64,000 nucleotides of DNA from Oscarella lobularis (Eukaryota; Porifera; Homoscleromorpha; Homosclerophorida; Oscarellidae): contig NC_089186.1 of assembly GCF_947507565.1 (NCBI RefSeq), forward strand, positions 2,480,001-2,544,000, written 5' to 3'. Positions 22,531 to 32,491 of the stretch are shown in pieces (the stretch's first letter is position 1; each line of letters starts with the position of its first letter). Under the pieces are notes generated by a model. It made no database searches, had not been told where the DNA came from, and saw only the letters and a program-made list of their open reading frames with translations. The position numbers and the translations under genes are program-made.

Positions 22531-22853
22531 GTAGACAATATTTTTTGCAGCTTTTGAAGACAAATCGATGTAAAAGAGGTTCGAGAAGGCTCATCGGTTT
22601 ATAAGTATCTCTAAACTTTATTTTCATTGTCTAAAAGATGGGGTTAGATTAAATCATTATGCTGACTCGGAGGGATTATATAAGACAGGAATCCAAAGTA
22701 ATCAAGATTTGAGAGATCTTGACGGTCTTCCGTACCTTTGCTGGGCATTATAAAGGCGTGGCACGCTGGGTCACTATAAGGGGAGAAGAGGTTAAAGCTT
22801 AAAATAATTAAATCGAATTTGTTAAGCGGAGCGCATGCGCACACTTCTGTGAG
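22531..22853. promoter_or_regulatory. Spacer and promoter of copy E3, duplicate of 21410-21603
   Basis: No coding exon is seen. The stretch repeats the blocks of the 21.4-21.6 kb spacer (CGAGAAGGCTCATCG, AAAGTAATCAAGATTTGAGAG, GGCGTGGCACGCTGGGTCA) and ends in the NRF1-like GCGCATGCGCA at 22831-22841, 12 bp before the next ATG. Confidence 0.5.
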
Positions 22854-25411
22854 ATGAGCAGGGCGAAAAAAGCGAAGAAAGACGTCGAACCGCCGCTTGT
22901 AAGTAGATTTATAGAGTGCGATCGAACAGCAAGATTGTCGCGTCTAAAATGGTATCGCGAAACGAACCCGTAGAATTCACCGAAACGATTTCGCTCTTCT
23001 AAAACTGTTACTGCAAAGACTTGTTATTGGCAGAGGCAGAGAGGGAACTCGTCTGTTTGTTCCACAATCGATCGCTTGAGGAAGATAATCGAGGACGACA
23101 ATGGCGGTGAATTGCACCATTTTCTCTCTACAGAAAAAGGATTTCGAACCGAGCAGTTCCGGGTATGGAGAATTCGCGTTTTTCAAACATTATTTGTATC
23201 GTATTCTCCTTTTCGTTAGCACGCTACTAATTTGTCATTAGTTCACTATGTGGCGGAAAGAGAGTTTGAGACGGCGGAGGAAGCCGATGAGTGGCTCAGC
23301 TATACGCTTAAGCAAAAAAATCAACACATTGAAAAATCATCGTGTTTGGTATCAATGCGTTTTGGACTTGTAAATTAATTGATGTGGGGATGCAGGGGGG
23401 ACTTCGCCCACTTGACTGTGCGTGCAAGTGGGGAAATATTTTTGGCGTTGAATGGCTCGTCAAACACGGTGCAAATGTCAACGAGAGTATTTACCCTGTA
23501 TGACTTGAAATTGATTTCTGATGGTTGCACTCATCACTCTTGTTTAGGAAGGACCTACACCATATTCTTATGCCTTAAGAAGTTCCGTTGACAGAATGAA
23601 GAAAATGCGTTGTCTGGAAGAACATGGATATATTTTGTTACCAGCTGATCTTGTAACAGAATTGATGATATGAACACTCTGACAACAATAACTTTTTTGA
23701 TTAATAGGCTTTTGCAGCTGAAATTCAATTTTCATCATCTAAAGCATCTGACGAGTTTTTTCATTATTTTGTCAATGAAAAGGGATTGAGCGTCAACGCT
23801 ACTGAGGAAGAGGTGTTATATGACGTTCTTTTGTTTGCTACATGTGCAATATTTGTAATAGAGGAAGACCACTCCTCTGCATCGTGCCTGCTGGCTTGGA
23901 AGCATTTTTGGAGTGAAATGGCTTTTGGAACACAAGGCTGATATCAATAGCGTCGACGAGGTTAGAATATTTCACTTGTGATACTTTTATTCTTATTTCA
24001 TCTTCAGGAGGGCACAACGCCTTTTATGTTGGCGTGTCAAAGTTCCATCAATCGTTTGGTGAAAGTTCGCTACTTGGATGAAAAAGGAGCTGACTGTCGA
24101 GCAAAAGATCACGTGAGATGTTGTTTATTTGCTACGAAGTTGATCAATGAATCGTCGTCTCTTTTCTTCAGGAAGGGAAGACGGCTTTGTTTTATGCCAC
24201 CTATCCCTCAAACTATAAAGATGATGTGAAAGATGTTCTTCAATATCTTGTCGTTGAGAAAGGCATTCATATCAATTCTGTTGATAAGGTCACATTCTTA
24301 CAATATTGCGCATTTCGTATGGTAATTCTATTTTTAGAAGGGAAGGACACCCTTATTGTACGCATGTTATGAAATTCCTTCTTTATTTGTCATTCCGCAA
24401 CTAATTGAATTAGGAGCTGATGTTTTTGTGAGAGATAAGGTTGATATCCATAATTGTGAGAAAGAGGAAGTTGGCAAGGGATCGTGGTGGGACTTTGGTG
24501 CCCAACCCACATTCCACAGCGCACATGGGCTCTTCTTCCGCCAATCAAATACAATGTTCAATCTCATTCTTCCTGTTCGAGAGAAAGAAAAGATGACGTC
24601 AGAAATCGTTCTTCTTCTAGAAAAAGGACGATATTGGTGTGCGTTCTCCAAGGCTTCAATGAGAACGCATTCGTCTGACGAAAAATCGCGCATTCACCTT
24701 GTCGTCATTTTCAATCTCATTGGTTTCAATGAGGAGGCGGGCCCTGAATTGAGATTTAAGCTGAAAGAAGTCGCCGAAGTTTTTCAGAGAGAATTCGGTG
24801 ACACATTTAAAGTGTCACACGTGATCGAAATGGATTGCAGCAAGAGCCAATCAGATAGCATGAAGCACTGCCGAGCAAAATTGAAAGAAATTCGCGAAGA
24901 AATGCTCAAGGTAAGAATGAGGTTCTTTGGCCATTCTTCAATTTCCTTTGTCTTGTGTACAGACAGCAGAAGGTGTTCCTAAATTATGCCAAGCCATTGA
25001 GGAGAATCTTTCTCTTCCAGGCGAGAAAAGAAAGAAACAGTTGGCTTATTTTCTGACTACCAAAGAATTCGAAAAATGGGTCGCTGAAGAAGTTGGAATC
25101 ACGTTGAGTGATGACGAGAAAAAGTTGCCGTTGAATATCTTGACTCGTCCGGAATAGTGAGTAATTAATAAATAATTTTACGTGTTTAAATAATTGTGTA
25201 ATTAATTTAGATTATTAATCTTGGTCGTCGAATTTGCGTTCGACCCATTTGGCTTTGTCACAACGTCATTGGTCCAATTCTCGCTCCGCCCAATTTTGTC
25301 ATCTTCACGCCAACCAAAGAATCGGCCATGGCATCAAAGGAAGACATCGCACGGGCTCTGAGGGCTTTTGAAAATCATCTCAAAGTAAAAAAAGGTCATC
25401 CGTCTCCATAA
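22854..25411 (+). CDS. Ankyrin-ROC(-COR) DAPK-like protein lacking the P-loop and truncated in COR (copy E3)
   Basis: The N-terminus reads MSRAKKAKKDVEPPL, then STIDRLRKIIEDDNGGELHH and LVHYVAEREFETAEEADEWL. Ankyrin exons follow: LRPLDCACKWGNIFGVEWLV, WLGSIFGVKWLLEHKADINS, GTTPFMLACQSSINRLVKVR, GKTALFYATYPSNYKDDVKD and TPLLYACYEIPSLFVIPQLI. The last ankyrin codons GADVFVRDK run directly into VDIHNCEKEEVGKGSWWDFG, the ROC switch region. In the minus-strand paralogue (61.3-64 kb) the P-loop GSEKAGKT lies between these parts, so here the G1 exon is deleted. The ROC remainder (HLVVIFNLIGFNEEAGPE, HVIEMDCSKSQSDSM) and the first COR exons follow. The frame then stops at KKGHPSP just where sequence resembling the SLC12A8 upstream region begins. 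Probably not a GTP-binding protein; it may be a pseudogene in the making. Confidence 0.75.
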
Positions 25412-25730
25412 ATAAGCGTCATAGAGGACGTTCGCTTCATGCATTGCCTAGATAGAAGCGTCGAATCGACGAATCGAAGCAGGGAAAGAGCGAAAAACGT
25501 CGAACAAAGTCTCGACGGCGCGAAACGTCGAATTTCGAGCCGTTTCTCCCGATTTCGACGTCTTCCGAGTCAACGCAGTCATCGAAAGATCATCGCTGCA
25601 CATTTTGAAAACATCGGTGTGCGGAATCGACGGAGAAAACAGCGAAAAATCGACTAAAACGAAGTAGGATCGATAGAAGACCCCGCCCCCACACGATCTC
25701 CATTAATTAACGAATTTTTTAACCAGTGCC
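25412..25730 (+). pseudogene. Degenerate second copy of the SLC12A8 first exon
   Basis: Sequence from about 25490 aligns by eye with the SLC12A8 first exon at 20391: ACGTCGAAC for ATGTCGAAC, then TTTCGAGCCGTTTCTCC, GACGTCTTCCGAGTCAACGC and CCCCGCCCCCACACG in the same order and spacing. The start codon is ACG instead of ATG and the frame is broken. The downstream WWKT exon is not found. It sits directly behind a truncated ROCO gene, as the first SLC12A8 fragment sits behind copy E1. Confidence 0.65.
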
Positions 25731-25812
25731 TCCCCTCATAGAAATACTCTAATCAGAAGCCTTTATTAGTAGCAATACAAGACGCAAAAGAACAAAGCTC
25801 TACAATACTAAA

Positions 25813-26634
25813 TTAGTCAGTATCGGAAAAATGCAGATTAACATGCTGTTGAAATCCCATGGTCCCCATCGACTCAGGAAACATCTTCTGGCAAATGGGA
25901 CAATGAAAATCCCCATCACCCCCCAAGAACGAGACACCAGGCGGCCGATAAACCGGCGGATAAACAATGGGTTGCTCATCAACGGAAGTACATGTAGCAA
26001 GACTGTGACTATCAGGTGGCTTCACAATTCTCCTCGCTGATTCGTCAATAATTTCGGAGAGACGAGCGACTTCCCTCTCGAGTTCGCTGACTTGTTGGAC
26101 GAGACGGGAATTTTCCGACTCCAATTCGGCGTATTTGAGTTCTTGACGATGCGTGAGTTTTCGTTCATTTTCAAACGCTTTTTTCCATATGTTATCATCC
26201 GAACCGGACATACTGGTTCCCACGCCGCGACTTTCCAATAAGATTTCGCTTTGTTCTGTTTTATCGTCATTTTGCACGTAGACAAACGATTCCAAGGCGT
26301 CACATGTCGAGGATTGAAATTGAAAAGGGGGCGTGGTCGCCAACACTTCCCCTTCGCCGTTCACGTAGACGAATTGAAACGACGATTCAACGTTTTTGTC
26401 TCGCGTAGGAAAAGTGCTGGCGACGAAGCAGAGAACGGACAGGCCGCGCACCCACATATGAGTGACGTAATCGGCAAGAGACTTCCATCCGACAGGAAAA
26501 AGTCCGACCCAATCGCGATTTCCACTGCGAATTGGTTTTTTTAGGCGCAATTCAAAGTCCTTTGTTGAATCGATCCATCGGGGTGTTTCTTCGAAGTACG
26601 CCATCGATTGGAAGAAGGGTACATTTGCTGGAAA
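25813..26634 (-). CDS. SKICH-coiled-coil-zinc-finger protein, CALCOCO/TAX1BP1-like autophagy receptor
   Basis: On the minus strand, residues PFFQSMAYFEETPRW...RDWVGLFPVGWKSLADYVTH, FQFVYVNGEGEVLATTPPFQ form a SKICH domain (consensus DWVG-x-F-x-VGW and PFQF). A heptad-rich coiled coil follows (LKYAELESENSRLVQQVSEL, EREVARLSEIIDESARRI). The end is a single C2H2-type finger CPICQKMFPESMGTMGFQQH-VNLH, like the TAX1BP1/CALCOCO2 C-terminal ubiquitin-binding finger. It is much shorter than human TAX1BP1. The exon begins at a good acceptor (TTTTTTGCTACAG) about 26635; a short upstream coding exon is likely but not identified. The first internal ATG is at 26604. Role inferred: cargo receptor or signalling adaptor. 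No clear LC3-interacting motif is claimed. Confidence 0.8.
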   Translation of the reverse strand, partial: FPANVPFFQSMAYFEETPRWIDSTKDFELRLKKPIRSGNRDWVGLFPVGWKSLADYVTHMWVRGLSVLCFVASTFPTRDKNVESSFQFVYVNGEGEVLATTPPFQFQSSTCDALESFVYVQNDDKTEQSEILLESRGVGTSMSGSDDNIWKKAFENERKLTHRQELKYAELESENSRLVQQVSELEREVARLSEIIDESARRIVKPPDSHSLATCTSVDEQPIVYPPVYRPPGVSFLGGDGDFHCPICQKMFPESMGTMGFQQHVNLHFSDTD

Positions 26635-26886
26635 CTGTAGCAAAAAAGGTGGGAGGTCCTCTCCTTTAGGGACTTGCAGCGCACGCTAGAAAATATTGCG
26701 GTAAGGCACGAGAAAAGGAAAATCCGCCGCTTTTGTTCTTCTGTCGAGTATATCGCGGAAGCTGAATGCTTAGCAACCGGTTTCGTCACATCTAAATCGA
26801 CCTCTGACGCGCGAAGGTCAAAATGTGGGGTAAATTGCCTAGCGCACGTTGTTCAAACGTCAGCGCTAAATTTAGACGGATCTCAA

Positions 26887-29841
26887 ATGTCTTCTACGCT
26901 TCCACTGCTCGTTTTGGTGTCTTCTTTGGCGCATACGATCTACGTTCCGCAGCGGCACGAGGTAGGCGCGATCGCAAGGCGACGAAATAGCGCCAAAAAC
27001 GTTTGCAGCTGAGCCACGTCCCTCTCGATCCCCCGCACGTCATCCGAAAGCGGAGCTTCGACCAGAGCCTTCGAATAAGCGTCTTCTACGACAGCACGAT
27101 CAACGCGTAAGATGCAAATAAGCGCAGAATCGCGAAAACACTCAACGCTTTTCCATCTAGCCTCGATTCAGCAAAGAAGACTCTAGTGCAGGTAAACAGT
27201 TATTGAATCAATAATAATTAAAATTTTGACTTGAAAAATTGTAGCAACAATTGTTGCCCAATGCAAGAGACTATTGGTCCAATATCTTATCCGTGAAACA
27301 GACAACAACACCAATACTCCTAAACAGGTCTGTGCGCAAATAAATAAATTTTGATCACGTGACAAAGAAAATGTTTTTCTCTGCCTGCTGCAGAGACTGC
27401 GTCACCAATGGTGTCTACTTTGTTGCTAATCAACCGAGGCACTGCGAACGCATGCTAAGTCGAACAGGCTGTGCTTCTGTAACCCAATGTGGCACTGTTC
27501 AAGTTCAGGCTGATCATTTACAGGTACCTATTTAATTAGATAATAAGTATTTATTTATTTCTTTTCTTCTAGGCGTGTTATAGTTGTTTGAGAGGCAAAC
27601 GCAGTTGTGAGCAGGAATCCGGGAGCGTTGCTGGGGCAGGAGTAGCAAGTACATATCTCAAAGACTCAGATTAATTAATAATTATTGAATTTTCTTTAGA
27701 TTCTGATTATGTTCTCTATGTGTCTTCAAACCAGACAGCGGAATGTGGGAGTGGTTCTTTTAGCGATTCCAATGCAGCGGAAAACGTCGCCTATGCTGGT
27801 CATTGTCAACAGGATCTTGCTACAGATAGGTGAGGGAGGGGTGTGGTCTTCTAAGAGAGGGGGGAGGGGGGACCTCTATGTAATTTTTTAGACCTGTTTT
27901 TGGATTTATTAATATTTGTCCTAATCTTCTCTCGACTTCTGTGGACATGTATGGTCAACAATTGGCTATCATTAAACACGAAATTCTTCACGCTTTGGTA
28001 TAAGGGGGGTTGGGGAATTTTTGAATATTTTAATTGATTATTTCTTTAGGGTTTTTCTGTGTCCCTCTACGCTTTTTATCGTGACTCGAACGGGAATCCG
28101 AGGACGGCGCGAGATAGCAACAATTATCCAATGTCTTATAATCAAAAGTACACTATGAGCTCAATCTATATGTATTTTCAAGTTTGACTTATATACATCA
28201 GTGGGCCCTACTACGTGTGGGACAACACTACAATTGCTACAGTCACGCGAAACAATTGGCAGACACGTAGCGGTGTAATCAGCCACAATGTTAATATTGT
28301 AGTGACTCCTAAAGTGAAGGTAAGTGACATAGGATTTATAGATAGAGAGAGAGGCAATATGATTTTTATAGGAAGTAGCGCGGACGCATTTTAATTGTCC
28401 TCTTCTCGACGGCGTGGAATTAGAGAATCAGGGAAGTGCTCAGACGGCGTTTAGTCACTGGGAAAAAAGACTATTGGAGGTAAGAAAAGTACTTTTATTT
28501 TAATCGGGTTGTCTGACGTCATCAATAGAATGAAGCAATGACTGGAACGTTTACGCAGAATCCAGTTTTCTCAGAAATAACGTTTGCCTTGTTGGAAGAT
28601 TCCGGGTACAGAATTTCAGTCAATATTCATTAATTATTTTCTATTATTTAATTAATTCAGTTGGTACAAGCCAGACTATTCGAAGGCAGACCGTCTTAAT
28701 TGGGGCAAGAATGCGGGCTGCAGTTTCACAACGCAAAGCTGTGGATCGCCCATAAATTCAAAGTAAGAAAATCCCTAGTACACGTGTCTATTATTATTTA
28801 TCATTATTAGTAATCCTGCACCTTTTTGTACTGCACTAAAACAGCAGCCCTTTCAATTGCGATGCACTGTCGATCGGCTAGCCGTCGCTTTATGCAACAT
28901 GGTTAAATACACTGCAGATCTCGATTCTGAATATCAGGTGAGAATTCTTTGTGTATAGTTGGGGTCCTTGTCACGTGTTTCCTTTAGTATTTTACTAGTA
29001 TTGAGGATGTGTCTAGTGAATTGGGGTCGTATGGGGGCTCGGTTCAATTGGCTGATTACTGCCCGTATGATCAGGTTAATTAAATAAATAATTATTTATT
29101 GATTTTTTGTACTGGTTTGGGGTATTAGGAATTCACGTGGACGTCATCTGGTCAGGTGATCAGAGGCTCAAGATGCCGACCTAGCGATAATAGTCCAAGT
29201 AGAGCAAATCCTAAGCATTTAGAGTATAGAGACTTCATTTTCCCCACATAGCCTCAAGTTCCAATTATGGGCTTGAGACATACGGGTCTCAATCGATGTG
29301 TATCGAACAAGGTGAGGCATGGAAACGCTCGAGAATGGTAGGAAGTCGGGAGGAGACTGTTACTGCGATTAATTGGGGCAGTGGATGCTACAAAGTACAC
29401 CTTATTTTTTAATCTTATTTCTTTATTAATCCGCGTGACGTAACAGGTGAAATGCCATTCGTCAAGTCGCTCCTATGACGTCATTTTCGCGCAGTGCACG
29501 TATTCGTGTCAGAACGAAGGCGATCGGGTATACTTTTAATTTTTATTAGTGAAATAGTCATAGAAACGATTTTTTTATAGATAAATGTGAATCAGGTGGA
29601 CGGCGAGTGGACGTACACTGGTTCCTTGATATGTGCGTCGTATGAGAGCGTTTGCTGGGACGCGGAACTGCAAAATACAGGTAAAGAACAACAGAAAAGT
29701 CTCTCGTAATCGTTTTCTTTCATCAAAGTTGCTAATTCCGAGTGCCCGGATCAACCTGGGGACGGAGGCGGCGGTGCCGAAAAATCAAGCGTTTGCTTAC
29801 CCGCACTCACGGTAATTTTTCTCCTTCGCTATCTCTTTTGA
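26887..29841 (+). CDS. LMLN: LMLN, leishmanolysin-like (invadolysin) zinc metalloprotease
   Basis: M8-family secreted or surface metalloprotease. A hydrophobic leader, [20 protein letters not shown], is followed by exons [37 protein letters not shown] and [20 protein letters not shown]. The catalytic HExxH is in [20 protein letters not shown], followed by [17 protein letters not shown] and, later, [20 protein letters not shown] with [18 protein letters not shown] and LALLEDSGWYK. The third zinc-ligand His in FSHWEKR and the downstream Met in EAMTG match the metzincin layout. Many Cys-rich exons follow ([21 protein letters not shown]). The C-terminus [17 protein letters not shown] is a hydrophobic tail without cytosolic residues, consistent with GPI anchoring as in Leishmania GP63 (inference). 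About fifteen short introns. Confidence 0.93.
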
Positions 29842-29907
29842 TGCCCCCAAAAGAGGCGTCACCTTTTATTTGCATTTTTACACGTCACGTGCGCTAGCCG
29901 CTAAAGT

Positions 29908-30819
29908 ATGAGCTACTCAACATCGTTCCCTCGTCTTCTTCTCTTCGGCGACTCCCTGACGCAAGTAAGTCAACTTCCCGTGCGTGCACTCCTCCTCCAT
30001 AAACGACGTCTAGCAAAGCTTCGCTCCGTACGGATGGGGAAGCTCTCTAGCAGACAAATATCAACGGTAAAACATAGACAAGTCTCCGCCTAACAAATCA
30101 TATCCACATCGTAGTCAAATAGACGTCGTTAATCGAGGTCTATCTGGGTATACAACCCGCATGGCTAAGCACGTTCTCCCACACTTTGTCGATGCAGCCG
30201 AAGCGTCGAAACTCGCAGGAATCACGATTTTCTTTGGGGCTAATGATGCTGCTCTTCCCGGAAAGGCAACTAAGCAGCACGTTCCACTCGACGAATATAG
30301 GGCCACATTGAAATCGATGATCGATTACGTGACGTCATTGGGCGTTGCTAAGGAGAAAATCGTGCTCATAGGGCCTCCGCCTGTCGTGGAAAAATCGTGG
30401 GAAGAGTTTTGTAGGAATAAAGGAAAGTCGAGTGGTACGGTGGGTGAGAATTTTTAATTAGTTAATTTTCTTGCCTTTAGGCAATGAGTTGGATCGTGAT
30501 AATGACGTCACGAGAACGTATGCCTCTGCTTGCGCTTCCCTAGCTGAGGAACTCCAAATAAGCAACGTGAACCTGTGGGAAGATATGCAGAAGACTAGAA
30601 AGGTGAGAAAATATTTATCAGGGAAAGAATTTATTTATCTTTATATAGGACTGGCAAATCTATTTGTCTGACGGACTACATCTCTCCAAAGAAGGCAACG
30701 AATTTCTCTTTGCTAAACTCGTCGATATTTTCAAGGCAAAAGAACTGGATTCCCTACCCTTCGTCTTTCCCGCGTGGGACGCTGTGGACAGAGAAAACCC
30801 GGAAGCAACGTTCAAGTAA
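29908..30819 (+). CDS. IAH1: IAH1-type GDSL/SGNH esterase
   Basis: Isoamyl-acetate-hydrolysing esterase-like SGNH hydrolase. Block I with the catalytic Ser is RLLLFGDSLTQ. Later blocks are DVVNRGLSGYTTRMAKHVLP (Gly block), ITIFFGANDAALPGKATKQH (Asn block GAND) and the catalytic Asp-x-x-His in LSDGLHLSKEGNEFLFAKL. The end is PFVFPAWDAVDRENPEATFK. Length is typical of the animal IAH1 family. Introns of about 50 bp interrupt after LTQ, before the Gly block, after SSG and after the KTRK codons. Start is the first ATG in frame with the GDSL block. Probably cytosolic, with no signal peptide. Same orientation as LMLN, 66 bp downstream. Confidence 0.92.
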
Positions 30820-30987
30820 ACTTGCACTTTGAAATCTACTCGTTGATGATAATAAAACCCGCCACACTCACTACAATCACGTGGACAAAGAGAAAAAAAG
30901 AGACAACATTCAACTACTAAAGCGCACATGCTCGCTACTACACAATGAATCAATCGTCCAATCAAAGAAGGCAGAAATAGGGAGTCA

Positions 30988-32358
30988 TCACTTCACTTTC
31001 TTGGGTCTTCCACGCCCACGCTTCTTCGGCGGATCAGCAGCTTCACCGTCCTTATCATCGGACGCGGGGGCGGGGGCAGCAGCTGCGGGGGCGCGGTTTT
31101 TGGGCGGCCGACCGCGTTTTCGTCCCGTGGGCGTCGGCTTCTTCGACTTTGACTTCGCAGGCGAACGTTTCGGCGGCGGCTTGGGCTCATCGTCATCGTC
31201 GTCATCGTCATCGTCATCTTCGTCCTCCTCTTCGTCGAGCCCCTCCATTGCGTCATCATCATCGTCATCATCTTCGTTGGGAATTTCTTCTTCCTCTTCT
31301 TCTTCCTCTTCGTCATCAAGCGGCTTCTCTTCGTATTTTTCCTTTTTTGCCGCTCTTCGCGGTCTCGTAGTAACGGACGCCTTAGCAGATGTTCCCTTCT
31401 CCCCGTCAGCTGTCCATTCGGCTTCTTCCGCCGCTTCGTCTCGAACGCGCTTTCGGAGGCGCGTCTTCGCTGATCCGGGAGCTTGTTTTTTCGTTGTTGT
31501 TTCCTCGCCAGGGGCCCGGTTTTTCGGCGGGCGGCCGCGACCGCGTTTTTTAGGCGGCGGCGCTTCCGCCGGTTCGGTTGTCGTCTCCGCCGACGCCGAT
31601 TCCGGCTCCTTTTCGTCGCCCGCGTATTTTTCCGCGAGTTCGGCGATAAATTCTTCGCCTTCTTCTTCGCGTTTCTTCATCTTTTCGCCTATTGCCGCTT
31701 CGAGAGACGCGCCGCCGTCGTCTTCCATGCCTAATTCTTTCGCTGCTTTCGCCGCTTCGGTTGCTTCCCGTTGAGCGCGTTTGCGTCTGCGCACTCGCTT
31801 CGACGCTTTCTCTTTGCCATACGCCGGGTAGTCGTCGACGATCCCGTCGCGAATCCACTCGTCGATCGTCAATCGGAACCGATTCTCGTCTGCAAGCGCA
31901 TTCGCGCACATAATCGAGTCGATTACTTGCTCCATATCGCCAGTATGACGCACGTACGCCTCTTTCAAGTCGGCTAACTCCTCATCCGACTTCTGATACG
32001 ACGCGCGATACGATTCAATATCCGCCGCAGTCACAGTCTTATAGTGACGACGCCAATAGGCAAGCCAATCGCGTTCGCGAGCGAGAAACGCTTCGGCATC
32101 GTCATCCACGACGCCATTCGCGTCGTAATCGGCGCGCCGATCGACGTCGCTTAGAATCGCGTAGACCTTTCCGAGCGCTTGAAATTGTTTCGTCGCTTCG
32201 ACGCGATTTTCTTCCGATGCGCGATCGGGGTGCGTTCCGAGCGACTTTCGACGATACGCTCTGCGTAGATCTGCGTCGTTGGCGTCGCGCTTCACGCCGA
32301 GAACTTCGTATAGGTCTTCGGTCTGAAACAAATTTTTCAGATCCTTTATCAACGCCAT
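30988..32358 (-). CDS. DNAJC9: DNAJC9-like J-domain histone chaperone with an AT-hook/acidic tail
   Basis: Intronless 456-residue frame. Residues 15-80 form a J domain (DLYEVLGVKRDANDADLRRA, with the HPD loop in LGTHPDRASEE). Next comes the DNAJC9 histone-binding helical region (RDWLAYWRRHYKTVTAADIE, SDEELADLKEAYVRHTGDME, VIDSIMCANALADENRFR). The family normally ends near residue 260. Here it continues for about 200 residues with long Asp/Glu runs and four AT-hook-like blocks (KKRGRGRPPKNRAP, KKRGRGRPKK, GRKRGRPPKNRAP and a diverged one). DNAJC9 binds H3-H4 and recruits HSP70. The extension suggests direct chromatin tethering (inference). The acidic runs create many open antisense Ser frames, which are shadows. 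Confidence 0.9.
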   Translation of the reverse strand: MALIKDLKNLFQTEDLYEVLGVKRDANDADLRRAYRRKSLGTHPDRASEENRVEATKQFQALGKVYAILSDVDRRADYDANGVVDDDAEAFLARERDWLAYWRRHYKTVTAADIESYRASYQKSDEELADLKEAYVRHTGDMEQVIDSIMCANALADENRFRLTIDEWIRDGIVDDYPAYGKEKASKRVRRRKRAQREATEAAKAAKELGMEDDGGASLEAAIGEKMKKREEEGEEFIAELAEKYAGDEKEPESASAETTTEPAEAPPPKKRGRGRPPKNRAPGEETTTKKQAPGSAKTRLRKRVRDEAAEEAEWTADGEKGTSAKASVTTRPRRAAKKEKYEEKPLDDEEEEEEEEEIPNEDDDDDDDAMEGLDEEEDEDDDDDDDDDDEPKPPPKRSPAKSKSKKPTPTGRKRGRPPKNRAPAAAAPAPASDDKDGEAADPPKKRGRGRPKKVK

Positions 32359-32491
32359 TTTTCTTCGAATGATACTGATACGGGGTCGGATTTACGCGCC
32401 ACGCACACTTTGGCGTTGTATACGGGGGGTTGTCTTTCATGGGAGAATTCTATCCGGGGTTATTTTTCTCATCGGTCACATGAGTAGTTAG
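32359..32491. promoter_or_regulatory. 133-bp divergent spacer between DNAJC9 and STARD3
   Basis: Two start codons face away from each other across 133 bp. No TATA box is obvious. A bidirectional promoter is inferred from layout alone. Confidence 0.5.

Noticed and set aside
25430-25660. Arg/Ser-rich 72-residue frame as a novel gene
   Set aside because: It is the out-of-frame reading of a decayed SLC12A8 first exon.
30881-31774. Ser-rich 297-residue plus-strand frame
   Set aside because: Antisense shadow of the Asp/Glu runs of the DNAJC9 tail.
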